A stretch of 64,000 bases of DNA from Mesodorylaimus sp. YZB2_4. Lineage: Eukaryota; Nematoda; Enoplea; Dorylaimida; Dorylaimidae. The stretch covers positions 310,001 through 374,000 of the forward strand of contig JASANH010000232.1 of assembly GCA_030248295.1 (NCBI GenBank), written 5' to 3'. The position numbers and the translations under genes were made by a program. Numbering within the stretch: the stretch's first letter is position 1; the number at the start of each line of letters is the position of its first letter. Below the pieces are notes generated by a model. The model was not told where the DNA came from, made no database searches, and saw only the letters and a list, made by a program, of their open reading frames with translations. Below, one piece after another: positions 33,466 to 44,321 of the stretch.

Positions 33466-33794
33466 GCTTATATTTGATAGTGTGTGTTTAATACGGTGAT
33501 AATAGATTGCGACTGCTTTTTTGTACTTAGGCACAAGAATGGTGATGTAGAAACTGTGCTGTTGTGTGGGTGTAATAAGTAAAGGATAGAGTGGGCTTTT
33601 GCTGTGGTGGGAGTCATCAGGCGTTTAACTGCTGCTACATACGTAGTAACCCTGTTCGCGGAGCAGCGTGGTTGGACTGGTGTCTGAAATATGCAAGCAC
33701 AAGCTTGAAGATAGGGAGACAGGAAGAGTAGCAACAGGGCCGTTCACAGTACACGTATCGTTTTTAGAAGTGCGCATTCGTACAGCGGATACAG
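33466..33794. other. PI3K 3' flank
   Basis: 3' untranslated or intergenic sequence after the PI3K stop. No clear polyadenylation signal was fixed and no gene seen. Confidence 0.45.
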
Positions 33795-34330
33795 GCAAGG
33801 TCCGACAATGGGTTCACAGTTCGACTCAAACCCAACCTAAAAATGTTTGAGTCGAACTCAACCCCAAACCTATATGTTTTGAAAAAATTGGCAAAAACCA
33901 CAAACACTTTTTTCAGTGAAATATATTTTCAGCATGACGCACATGTAACACATTTGAAGATTGCTATAAGTCTTTTCTAAACGACCTCACGATCAGGAAA
34001 AACAATTTTAGCCGTGACTGTACTCGAAAGTCTTGCCTGAGAGAGGAGTTTGGAGGCTGGTGGAAGAGTCTCCCCTGGCCTCACCAGGGGTCCAAGGAGC
34101 ACATTTTGACAGCGCACATAATAACTCTGAAAGTTGACCTTACGATGAATGCATTTTGAGCAGCTGATACCAGATGCAAGTTTCGTCAACCTGAGAAGTA
34201 TCCCTCATATCTCAACGACCATTCCTTTTCAGAGCTGCAAGCTTCAAACAACCTGAATCCCAGGTGAGGGGGCCAGTTTCACCAAGTGACTGAAATCTTA
34301 CAAGCTCCTCGAACGTACGTAGTTGGTCTC
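33795..34330 (-). repeat. Repeat family F, minus copy (left arm of a large inverted duplication)
   Basis: It is the reverse complement of parts of 40490-41690. Matching blocks include CCGACAATGGGTTCACAGTT with the CAAACCCAACC segment, TTTTTTCAGTG..ATGACGCACAT, the GGTGGAAGAG region, TATCTCAACGA, and AATCTTACAAGCTCCTCGA. The order is preserved in reverse. Confidence 0.65.
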
Positions 34331-34748
34331 CCGTCTTATCACCCGCCAAAGGATGCAAGGGCAGAAGTTCCATTTCAAAAAGGGCCCTACAAAGGCCTGC
34401 GAACCTCCATCTGACTCGCAGAAAATCGGTCTCAGGTTACAAGTCCATGATTTTTCTGAAAACTTGTGTGCTGTTGAACCGAGACTGCTTATAGTTCTTA
34501 GTAAGTCCTGTAAGATTTGGAAATGGCTGATTTGGATTGGATTTGGAAGATTTGGATTTGGGATGGCTTATTTCGGTTGAGCATGAGTCACTTGTTGACT
34601 TGTAACCTGGCCCAGATGTGATTAGTAGTTATTCACGCTTAGTACCTATTCATTTCGAGTGTTTTCTAAATTCTTATGCAGGAGACATCACAGGGACTTG
34701 TTCACAGGGAACAACAATGAGTGTGATTCAAAAGAAAGATAAATTTTT
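34331..34748. other. No gene seen
   Basis: Unrecognised sequence between the family F copy and the palindromic element. It contains a short GGATTTGG-rich patch near 34520-34560. Confidence 0.4.
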
Positions 34749-35834
34749 CTAGTGCCATCAGTGAGCGTGAGTCGACAAGATATCAGGTCAGAGCTCAAAC
34801 TCATCTGCTCTGACAGACCAGTTCGAATAAGGTTAACCTCCACAACCCAAAACCACCCTGTCTAAAAACCTGACCCAGCCCAACCTGAAACCCAAAAATT
34901 GGGTCGGGTTTTCGGACCCAATGTCGGACCTGCGTACAGGTGTAGGACTAAATATGCTAGGAAGGCAAAAGGACTTGGTTCGATTTGGCAGAATTGAATG
35001 CTGAATCCTGTGGTCGCAGTGCAAAGTGACAGAAAAGGTGTAACCTTCAGAGAGCATCGTTCTTTATGGCATGCCCAATACGTACCCTACGTTGTTCGCC
35101 TTGTAGACCTGCCAAACTTGCCACGCGGATCATGGCAGATCAGGAACGAAAAGCAGAAGCAACCTTTTCCTAGAGTGGCCCGTCTCGACTGATCGTCTTC
35201 TGCCAACGAGTGAACCGTGAACACAAAATGGATCATCATCATAATCCTAGGGTTCAGTTCCGCCTTGGGGCAGGGCCCGCTTTTCTGGGCATTCTTCCCC
35301 TCCGTTTTTTCTGGTCTGTTGCATCTCATGGATTCACGTTCACGTTTTCCTTGTCTTCTTTGGCAGTGTCCATCGATTGCTTCTTTGGTCTGCGAACCGG
35401 TCGTTTTCTTCTGGGACTCACCCGATATACAGTATGTGAGATACCGTAGTGTACAGAAGTATGGCAGTGTTTCTGACTATCACACAGTACAGTGCAGCAT
35501 GATACCACTTGCCACTGGCTGATATGGAGTCTGTATTATTTCCTTGCCGGAATTTGCACCCCTGACATGGACCCAGTGGTCGAGGGTTGTGCGACAACTT
35601 GCAAACCACTTTCCCACTGGGGGTCAGCCTTATTAGTCAGCGTTAGCATGGGTGCATGTGCATGGGATCATTGCTGTGATCGAAGACCCTGGCCGCTCGA
35701 GTGCCCAGTGCCCCCTGGTAGTCTAATTCGACATGTCAGTCTGACAGTGACGGAACTGAGAAATGGTCTGTCAGAGCAGATGATTTGAGCTCTGACCTGA
35801 TATCTTGTCGACTCGCGCTCACTGGAAGCACTAG
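34749..35834. mobile_element. Element with about 71-bp terminal inverted repeats
   Basis: 34749-34820 and 35764-35834 are near-perfect reverse complements (core GAGTCGACAAGATATCAGGT, CAGAGCTCAAA and CATCTGCTCTGACAGACCA). This gives a 1.09-kb palindromic-ended unit. Related sequence recurs at 39900-40115. A conserved segment (34838-34935) is also shared, inverted, with 39780-39870. No transposase was recognised, and a clear target duplication was not found. Confidence 0.7.
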
Positions 35835-36152
35835 AAAGTGGCTCGAAATCCGAAGAAAAACTATGAAGGTCAATAAAACTGAGAATACTGTTGACTAAAG
35901 TACTTTGGTGTTCGTTCCTTTGGGTCAGTTTTGGTGAGATTGATTTCTGGTGGTTCGTGAAGCAAAGCTTGTACTAGGCATTGACATTGGCCTCGGTTCA
36001 ACCCAAAAGTTGTCACTTCCCGGCAGTATCACATATCGACCCAGTTCGACAGATAACGCACCTTTTTCTGCTATCTAACACGCGCAGTATTGCAAAAGCT
36101 TGACGGAAACTTTTTATTGCCTTTTGTCTTGATGCTAAAGCTCTCAAAATAT
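35835..36152. other. No gene seen
   Basis: Unrecognised intergenic sequence. Confidence 0.4.
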
Positions 36153-36200
36153 TGCCGTGACCAGGATTTGAACCTGGGTTATTACAGCCGCAACGTAATG
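36153..36200 (-). pseudogene. Truncated tRNA-His pseudogene
   Basis: The 3' part of a tRNA-His (T arm, variable loop, anticodon arm) is almost identical to 12889-12940. The anticodon loop base is changed (GCG instead of GTG), and the 5' half is replaced after position 36200 by a GGCGCAGCCAG repeat end. It cannot fold into a tRNA. Confidence 0.8.
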
Positions 36201-36720
36201 CAGGGGCGCAGCCAGCGATGGGAGGGGGCCAGGGGGCCATGGCCCGGGGTTAAAAGTCCAGTCATAACCAAAAAATGGAGCATAATTGTAGGGCACTTAT
36301 TGTGAGTATAGGCCGTGGCATAGAAAGACAGTGCAATCCTGCAAATCTTGCGTTTGCTGCGTGGCAGCACGGATCCTGCGTCCAGCGTGGATTTGCGCAC
36401 AAGCCTATCACACTCGTGCAGTACTGCCTGTTGCAACCCAAGTCGTGTCTGCACATCAGGCGAAAAATTATGGTGGGGAAACCACACGGTGTGGAAACCG
36501 GCACAGTAGGGGAAACGTCACATGTCTCAGTTAGTCGATTTCATTTGATATTATTGATTTGATATTAGAAGCTGAGGGTGATTTTGGAATTGTTTTATCA
36601 GAACTGCTAAGCAGGGGGGGGGGGGTGCTGCCCATACGACGTAGTTTTGGGCCGTTTTGAGGAATGGCCTATGAAAAAACGATTTCGTACGACAGGGGGG
36701 GGAGGGGGGGGGGTGTTAAA
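36198..36720. repeat. Unclassified repeats with G tracts
   Basis: It starts with CAGGGGCGCAGCCAG, a common DNA-transposon-like end that interrupts the tRNA pseudogene. G12 at 36614-36625 and G8-A-G10 at 36695-36713 follow, flanked by two ACGACGTCGTA-like words (CATACGACG). No coding sequence. Confidence 0.45.
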
Positions 36721-37712
36721 AAAGCTCATTTTCATACGACGTCGTATTTGAATGGCCCCCAAAGCTTGTAGATGCAGAGATTTCTAAAAATGCCTACAGG
36801 ATTAACTGTGCAATGTCAATGGGTTCTTCGCTAGGTTTTGTGCAACTATTTTTGGAACTTGAAACTGCAACTTGTTTGTCCTGACTCGCAGTAAAGCAGA
36901 CTCTTTCTCTGACTTCGCTGCATGTACAGTATAGTACTTATTTGTCGCATAGATGCATATATACTTGCAGTAGCTACGAGTAACAATACGTGAAGGTTTT
37001 TCTCTCCCAGCGGCATCGCTCCGAGATCGATGACGTTTTGTAAGCACACATTCTTTCTTATCGATGGCGCATGTAAGAATTTGGATTTCGAGCTCTTCAC
37101 GGTTTTCCTTGGAGTGCCTCATAATACACAACTTACGGAAGACTTAAAAGAAATTTGAAATAACTGCATGGAGATTCGACAAGGCGAGTTTGTGGGTCAA
37201 TATTTTGCTTGCTCTGGGATCAGGAAATAGAATGCAGTAGGGAGAGAGGTAGTAGATACCTATTTTATTGCACCTCCTGCGGTGCCAGTTCAGTACTCAT
37301 CAGCAATACTATAACATCATACTGTTGTAAAAGCGGAATGGTGTGCAAGGTTGTGATTTTCCAGAATAAAGTGTAAAGTAGCGTACTTCTACAGCGGGTT
37401 TTGGATACAACTTCCGTAAGCGTGGTTCACACAAGGCATGCATACATGGAGAGATTGCAATATGACGTGCAGCACTGCAGCACTTTGGTGGTGTCTGTCA
37501 GCGATACCCCTGTCCAACTTCGACACATATCAGGACGGTACTGCTGCAGCTACGCCTACACGAGTACGATCTTATCAAATATGGTGATTCAGCATGTTCA
37601 AATGACACAAAGTGTCGTTTCGTGACTTTGCATTCCAGTGGAGCAAGTTATGAGTGTGATAACATGATGACATGACTAGTCAATTAAGTCAAGACTCCTT
37701 AACATGGAGTCA
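36721..37712. other. Intergenic, no gene seen
   Basis: No recognised feature. Open frames on the minus strand at 36802-37131 overlap each other and look non-coding. Confidence 0.45.
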
Positions 37713-37784
37713 TCCCATGTGGTCTAGTGGCTAGGATTCGTGGCTTTCACCCACGCGGCCCGGGTTCGATTCCCGGCATGGGAA
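37713..37784 (+). tRNA. tRNA-Glu (TTC)
   Basis: Full 72-nt cloverleaf: acceptor TCCCATG/CATGGGA, D arm TCTAGTGGCTAGGA, anticodon loop CTTTCAC (TTC), T arm GGTTCGATTCC, discriminator A. It has no intron. It faces a tRNA-Glu (CTC) 58 bases away. Confidence 0.96.
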
Positions 37785-37842
37785 TAATTCTATTTTGCCT
37801 TTGCTTTGTCTGATAACACGATAAAAAATTTTTAGAAAAAGT

Positions 37843-37914
37843 TTCCCGTGCCGGGAATCGAACCCGGGCCGCGCGGGTGAGAGCCGCGAATCCTAACCCC
37901 TAGACCACACGGGA
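37843..37914 (-). tRNA. tRNA-Glu (CTC)
   Basis: Full 72-nt cloverleaf on the minus strand: acceptor TCCCGTG/CACGGGA, D arm TCTAGGGGTTAGGA, anticodon loop CTCTCAC (CTC), T arm GGTTCGATTCC. It is convergent with the TTC isoacceptor at 37713-37784. The two bodies are near-complementary, so the DNA could form a large hairpin. Confidence 0.96.
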
Positions 37915-38077
37915 TTAAAAATTTCGAGCTCCATAGTTTTCTAGCCATAACGTGAGATATTATTTGGCTTAACTCTTTACGTTCATTGACTTTTTTCTTC
38001 ACCTTTGTTCCGGTGTTTTTGACGTGAACTGGGGCTCCAAGGAGCCCCAAAATGGGTTAGCTCAGGCTGGTATTAGA

Positions 38078-38165
38078 CTTAGGCTTAGGCTTAGGCTGGC
38101 ATATGACTTGGGCTCAGACTCATACTAGGCTTAGGCTTAGGCTTAGGCCTAGGCTTAGGCTTGGT
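38078..38165 (+). repeat. Interstitial TTAGGC repeats
   Basis: Two short runs of TTAGGC (three units at about 38079-38096, and five or so imperfect units at about 38126-38161) are separated by related GGCT/ACTT words. TTAGGC is the nematode telomere repeat. Here it is internal and degenerate. Confidence 0.75.
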
Positions 38166-38319
38166 CTGGTATAAGAATTGAGCTTAGGCTGATATTAGCC
38201 TCCAGCCAGCCTTCGCTTGGGGACCAAACGGCAAAAGCGCCGACCATTTGATTCCCTGTTCCCTTGATTCTCTGTTTGCAATACGTCAGCTTATTCTGGG
38301 GTATCAGAACCGTACCCCA

Positions 38320-38460
38320 AAGTTGGGGGAGGGGGGCATGGCACCGGCTTAAAATTTCAGATGTTCTTTAAAAAATAGACTAATTGTGAGTTTAGGTTGC
38401 CCCCCCCCCCCCAAAAAAAAACTCAACCCTTGCTGCATCCCTGGGAGCAGGGGTTGTGTC
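38320..38460. repeat. Repeat with C13-A9 tract
   Basis: GGGGGAGGGGGGCATGG, a TAATTGTGAG..TAGG segment like that at 36280-36310, then C13 (38400-38412) and an A run, ending CCTTGCTGCATCCCTGG. Probably a short non-autonomous transposon; boundaries not proven. Confidence 0.4.
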
Positions 38461-39769
38461 GACCACTGCATGGGTATTTTAGGAGGGCACCACGACGATC
38501 AGTGTGGTGGTCAGTTTGGGTTGTTAGATCTGTTGCATACAATGCTTGTTGGACCAGACCTGCAGCTGTAAATTACATCTGAGATTTTGTGCAATATATT
38601 TTGTATTTCTGTTCTTGTTTGTTTCCGAGTAAAAAATCACTCACTTTGACTTTGGGTCCATCCAAACACTAAACAACTGATCGTGAGCCCTCCTACACTA
38701 CAATGTAGTATCGCCACGGTCTGACATATGTGCGTACTAGACCAAAACTCAAGCACAGTGCCTAGGCCTATCAGTAGCGCAGCAATCCCAATATACTCTT
38801 CAGTAAGCAATAAAAGACATCTTTACTGGAAGTTCAGCTGAAAAGTATATCGTACGCCGCACATCCGCATCAAACATACTGGTAGGGTAAAAGGATAAAA
38901 TTCGGACCCCTTCCTGTGCCTATGATCCGTTCTGCCTCAACATCAGTCAAGTTTCTGGAAGCGTAGTACAACTCAGGATATAAGAGGATTCCTCTAGAGA
39001 GCTGGTTTTCTAAAAAAACAGAGTTTTCTCTCTAAAAATTTCACAGGCCTCGAAGAAAATAAAATTTGAATTGCCCGCTGTTAGCCGCTTATGACAGTTT
39101 TACAAAGATCAAAAGTCCCACATTTCATAGCCTGTGCCCGTCCCGCCCAGCTCAGAGGTTTTTTATCGAAGAAGCACTGGGCAGGGAGTCACTGTTTGTT
39201 GCTGAAAATGACGAATTAAAAAGTCATAAGCAATCATCTATGCAGATCTGTCATGCATAGTTAAAGCGGCAAATCGAAATTTTTTGTTGTATTAGACCAG
39301 CGCAATAGTTTAAACTTTGCGTACATACAGCATTGCAGCACCCAGCGTATGAGCATTTTCTCCAGCGCTTTTTAAATTCCACCTCCGTTTATAAGAGATT
39401 TAGGAAAAATCTGCTGGTTTTGAAAAGTTAATGTCCCTATTTGCGGAGAGCAGAGCCTCACCAAAAATAGATAAGTTCTTGCCCGCAAACATTCCTAGTG
39501 CCTGGCAATTTGGTCAGAAAGTCAGAGACAACCGTCATTGTCTTGAAACTAGCCTGATTGCTTATGGAGTGTGAGCAAGGTTTGGAACAGAATTTTTAAG
39601 GAAAAGTTTGCTGTTATGCAGTTAAAAGTGCAGTAGGATCGAAAAACATGCTGCAACGTCGTGTTCATTACTATATTTCAGGCAGTAATATAGTTGTTAA
39701 TGGCGGCATGACTTCTGCTTTTTGATCGTCCCATTTTGTGAAAGAAAAATGCATATTTCGAAGTGCTTG
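38461..39769. other. Intergenic, minor repeat
   Basis: No gene. 39058-39125 (GCCCGCTGTTAGCCGCTTA, then ACAAAGATCAAAAGT) resembles 28140-28190 inside PI3K intron 6, so it is a dispersed repeat. Confidence 0.45.
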
Positions 39770-40115
39770 TGGGGTATCCAGGTACGACATTGGGTCCAAA
39801 AACCCAAACCATTTTTGGGTCGGGTTGGGTCTGGTTTATAGACAGGGTGGTTGAGTTGTGGAGGTTGACTTTTTTCGAACCTAACCCAAAAAACCACTTT
39901 TCAACTTGGGGTCAGCATGAGTATGTGGTTGCTCTGCACAGCGGTTTTAACCCACTGTGACATGATGTCCGTTGGTTTTGAATCGACAGATCCTGGTGCT
40001 CAAAAAACTTATCCATTGCCCCCAGCTAGTCTGATTCCGCATGGCAGTCTGACTGTGACGGAACTGAGAAATGCAGATGACATCGAGCTCTGGCTTAATC
40101 TCTTGTCGACTCTCA
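39770..40115 (+). repeat. Repeat family E copy (right arm of the inverted duplication)
   Basis: 39780-39870 (GGGTCGGGTTGGGTCTGG, then GACAGGGTGGTTGAG and TGTGGAGGTTGAC) is inverted at 34838-34935. 39900-40115 (CAGTCTGACTGTGACGGAAC and CTTGTCGACTC) is direct with 35590-35815. Confidence 0.65.
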
Positions 40116-40179
40116 GTCAGAAATCAGGTCATTCAGGTCCAAATTTTTAAAGTTTGGCCAGTCATAACTCATGAACAAG

Positions 40180-40445
40180 CCTCGTGCTGTTTAACAGGGC
40201 CTGGCTTGAGTTTTTGGCTGGGTTTCGAGAGATTTCTCGCCTTGAAACAGGTCTTTCCTGCAAATTTATTCATAGACTAGTGAGAAATTATGTCTGCAAG
40301 ACACCAATTTTGCAGAAATTTTGCCTCCGGCCCCCACTCGACCGATTGGCGCTCATCCTTGAACTCTAAATTATAGCATATTTATGCAATTTTTTGTTGG
40401 CCCCCTGCGACCCCGAAATCTTGCATACGCGAGTGAACTGGCTTA
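40180..40445 (+). repeat. Dispersed repeat family D, second copy
   Basis: TTTCCTGCAAATTTATTCATAG and GTTGGCCCCCTGCGACCCCG, with similar sequence between, match 21850-22440. Confidence 0.6.
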
Positions 40446-40489
40446 AATCACCGCGGCTCTATTGGCGGGTGAATATAATGGCGGGAGAC

Positions 40490-41690
40490 CAGCATCTCCT
40501 TGCTCGAGGAACAGAGCTTGTAAGATTTAATTAAGTGCCCTGGTAAAAAGATTTTGTTGTGTGCCCTGGTAAAAAGAAAATTTGAAACTTGCAGCTCGAG
40601 ATGGGAATGATCGTTGAGATATGAGCAGGACTATGAGGAAACTAACTGACACCGCCGAATCAACGACGCGATGCAATGGACCACAAGTTAGTGGCAACAT
40701 CAAACCAGGGAGATCGACCAAGGTCAATGGCAATGGCGGGATCAATCCGACGACGAAACGGTTCATCAGCATCAAATCAATGATGGGTCAAGGGCAGTTA
40801 AAGCAACGGTGTGGACGTGAAATTACTGGCGAAATATCAACTAGCGAAGCTCGAAGGCGATGTATCGCTAGGCAACGATGGACGAAAGCTAAAAAGCGGA
40901 CGATGAAACTGACAGTGCGGTGAAGTCATGGCATTGTGATGTACTGGAGACGTTTCAGTGAAGCTATGATGTGGTCAGGGATCGGTCAAAAACTGGATAA
41001 GTGGATTCTGAAGCGTGCAGTGACGAGTGAAGTTGTCTGGTATGAACAAGATGAAGCTGGAAAGTAACGAAGTGCAAAAAAATGAGCAGGACACTTCTCA
41101 GGTCACAGGTTATTTTTGGAGGAGTCCAAGAACCGAATACGGAGGTGCAGTCAGATTAGCCCATGCCAGTTCATCACCCGCTAGATCAGTAGCTTCTGGT
41201 ATCCCTGGAGATCTTTCTGAAGGTACGTAGATGAAGATGCGAGGGGGCACGAATCAACTGCTCAAAATTGTATTGACCGTGGTCAACTTTAAGAGTTATG
41301 TGCATCAAAACGTGATTCCCAGCGCCCTTGGGAGGCGAAGGTGGTCTCTTCCACCATGCTCACAACTTCTTTCTGGAGGAAGACTTTCGAGTTAAGCCTC
41401 TGTGCGAACAAGATTGCTTTCCGGTCTCTTACTGAAGAATGATAACATTTTCACAAAAATGTGCGTCATACTGATAATACACTTCACTGAAAAAAAAGTG
41501 GTTCTTCTGGGTTTTAGCCAAATTTTTAAAAAGGTATGGGTTTTTATGGGTTGGGCTTGGGTTCACTAGCGGATGGGTTGGGTTTGACTTTTCAAAAATG
41601 GGTTTGAGTTGGGTTTTGGGTTGGGTTCGACTTCAAAATTTTTGGGTTGCGTTTGGGTCGAACTGCGAACCAATTGTCGGAACTGGGTAG
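40490..41690 (+). repeat. Repeat family F, plus copy with a central insertion
   Basis: Both flanks match 33795-34330 in inverse orientation. About 600 bases (roughly 40625-41250), purine-rich with a 100-codon open frame at 40621-40923 of unknown nature, lie here but not in the other copy. The 3' part is a GGGTTGGGTT-rich tract (41540-41680). Confidence 0.6.
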
Positions 41691-42216
41691 GTATCATAGT
41701 GCGCACTGCACAGACACTTCTTGACCACCACAGCTGAATCGTCAGCTAGGAGCCAGATACAGGCATATATGTGCCGTTCATCCATCAAGAATGGTACGAA
41801 GTTGAGTCAGTCTTCCTCGAAAAAATGAATTTCAGCCTCCTAAGTCCTGGTGCTTGACTGATCCAAAGGACCCAGTCTTACAATGTCGTTGTGCCCACGA
41901 CAATAAAACCTCGAGCCGTCAGGTTCAACATATCTTTTATATAAAGTTTTTTGAAAAAGTCAAGTCTTGTAGAACTTTTTCAATTAAATTAAATTTGCTT
42001 TTTCCAGGTCCGACTTGCTGTTTCAGGGCCAAAACCGGACTTTCGGCGAGCATTGTCGGGAGATTCTTGGAACAAAGATCTCAGCATGCAGAGTTTACAA
42101 AACCATGTTTGCTTTTACAAAAAAAGCCGGCTGGCATTTTTTCACTGGAAACCTACACGAGTAAAAGTCTGGGGGGGGGGGGGGTCCGAATTGGTCCATT
42201 TTCCCTACTGCTTATC
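41691..42216. other. 3' flank of the HHAT gene, with G14 tract
   Basis: No gene recognised. A 14-base G run lies at 42171-42184, about 35 bases beyond the HHAT stop codon. Confidence 0.5.
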
Positions 42217-44321
42217 CTAATTTTTCTCTATTTCAAACGAGCATTGCGCAACAGAATATTTATAAATCAGCAACAGAAATAAGGGCCATCCTCGAAGGAC
42301 TAATTGGTTCACAAAAACATCTCCTGCTTGCTTTCCTCCAAAAAAATAAAATATGGCGAACGTACCCATCAAACCACACGGGGCCTGCACTAGTGCACGG
42401 ACTCGTCTCACATTTACTGGCGACAATTTGGAGTTGACCAGGCCATAAACAGCGGGCAAACGATATATCGTCCTGACCACGTTCTCCAAGGTCACTTCGA
42501 CGAAATTAATTGCTACCCAGCACACAATTCCACTCGTCCAACCGTGCCAAACCAAGACGAAGCCGAAACAGGTGAGCGAGCCCAAGACCCGTCTGCAGGT
42601 AGTGGAGCCAGGTTTGGCTACGGGCAGGAAGATTTGCTCGCGAATAAAAGCGTATAAACCACGATCGAAATGCCGCCACATGTTGGAGTAGAGGACAACT
42701 CTGGACACGCATATGGGAGGCCAATCAGGTGGAGTCATTCCATCGAGGGTGGCGAACAAAGTGCTCAATCCGAAAATGGACACGTACTTGATGTGGAAGT
42801 ACTGACCAGTCGCGGAACCAATGCTCCATAGGGTGAACAGGTCCAGCGTGCTGAGCAAACTAGCATTGATCATAATGGCACTGAAATGGAAGTAATGGGG
42901 AAGAAAATCAGTGACAGCTGTCCAAATCATGACTCGCACGGCCATGCTGAACAGACGGGCGTAGTCGGGATTGACTGATCGACGGTTGTTCCATTGTTGT
43001 TCGAAATCCGAGTAAGTAACGATTAAGCAGTACGAGTACGGCGGGTAGAGAGCGTAGTGGAGAAGAGCGCAATAGGCCGTGAAGAAACCTCCACTGAAAA
43101 AATAAAATTTTGTCCACCAGGATGCAAGGAAGAACCAAAGCGTTAGCTCTTTTCGTTCATGTTCATGTTTTACCACATCACCAAACGCTTATGCGCACTC
43201 GAGGGTGAAGGGACATATTTTACACGAAATGATTTGCCGGCCCGCGAGTCGAACACTCGCCCGTAACTGCGCACCTGGCGTGAGAGGCGGGGGGGGGGGG
43301 GGGGGGAGGGGGGGTGGGTTAGGCGTCTGCTTAGCTGACGGCCGTCAGTGACGGTCGTTAGACCATCAGGGTAGTCCTCAGCCAATCTTAAGCCTACTCG
43401 CGTTGGTTGAGCTGCTGACTATGGTCAGCCAAGCCTGGAGTCGAACCCTCCTCTGTAAGTGCCCAGCGCGAGAGGCAGACGCCTCAACCCGTTAGGCCTC
43501 GGCCCAGGCTCTAATTTGGGGGGAGGTCCTTCTGGGCACCAAAGCGAATACATGCATCCTAGAGATGAGAGACACTTACAGAGTGCCCCTGGCCTGCTGG
43601 GCCCGAAAGGATGTGGAGGTTGGCATGATGGTCATATCCGACCCCCAAACCATGGTACTTACTGAACTCCGAGTCCCTTCTGGCCCTCTTCTTCCTTTGT
43701 CTTTGCCTTTCTCCTCGTGTCGATATCATGCGTGCAAAAGCTAATGAAGTGCAGCAGCTTGTAGGAGATGCAGGTGTGGAGGCGATACAACGAAAAGTGA
43801 GTATGGCCAGCAGGAAAATGATACCAGTTATAGTGTAAATTGCGCATGACTAATGCTGCATACATCCAAACAGCCAGTTTCGATGGGACCAATCTGGCCA
43901 CGACCAACATCAAGGCTGCGTGAATAAAAGTAGCGAGCACTCCCATCCAGCCCATATTGATCCACAGGATACATATCCAAATCATAGTCTTCATAATTGC
44001 TTTCTTTATTCTTCCCGCGCAAAATCGTTCCACCAAATTGAATGAAATAAAATGCAGCAATAACGTGAATAACTCAGTTGGCAGGACAGCAAACCAAATC
44101 TCCCACTCGCCATCAGTGCTATCGCGGCTTCGATGATTCAGTAGACTCCAACCAGGTTTGAAATAGCCGTATTTCAGTGTGGCCTCAAAGGCCATTGAAG
44201 CAACCCAAACTGCATACCAAACACACACGGAGTTGCCGATCCAGAGAGTGTAGCACACAACTAATTCCCATTTGGGAAGAAGTGTAGTGGATTTCATAGG
44301 TTTGCCTTTATCCGACTCCAT
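42217..44321 (-). CDS. HHAT-like: Hedgehog acyltransferase-like MBOAT (2 exons)
   Basis: Exons on the minus strand: 44321-43663 and 43093-42217. The split codon CA/T joins in frame, giving 511 aa (human HHAT 493). It is a multi-pass ER membrane protein of the MBOAT family, whose known member palmitoylates the Hedgehog N-terminus. Landmarks: early LPKWEL, YRLHTCISYKLLHF, then at the exon junction HGGFFTAYC; GMTPPDWP, MWRHFDRGLYAFI holding the conserved Asp, and VLVWHGW holding the conserved MBOAT His; then WVAINFVEVTLEN and QLVLRGWPL. These follow HHAT (Rasp) rather than Porcupine or GOAT. An acceptor-like CTTATAG precedes the ATG, suggesting a 5' UTR intron or trans-splice site. The intron contains two tRNA-derived SINEs and a 26-base G-rich run. 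The substrate is unknown; lineages without true Hedgehog also keep HHAT relatives. Confidence 0.93.
43155..43345 (-). repeat. tRNA-derived SINE in HHAT intron, with G18-A-G7 tract
   Basis: It shares GTTCATGTTCATGTTTTACC, ACGCTTATGCGCACT, TTTACACGAAATGATTT and a tRNA-like part with 46282-46452 at about 95% identity by eye. The tRNA-like head is interrupted by a G-rich homopolymer at 43289-43314. Confidence 0.8.
43425..43510 (-). repeat. tRNA-derived SINE head fragment in HHAT intron
   Basis: The minus strand carries AACGGGTTGAGGCGTCTGCC, then CTCTCGCGCTGGG and the B box GGTTCGACTCC. It is related to the neighbouring SINE but lacks its tail. Confidence 0.65.

Noticed and set aside
38078-38165. 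A true telomere end
   Set aside because: The TTAGGC runs are short, interrupted and internal, with unique sequence on both sides.
40621-41230. Purine-rich open frames within the family F copy
   Set aside because: Composition is repeat-like, no domain was recognised, and the segment is absent from the other copy.
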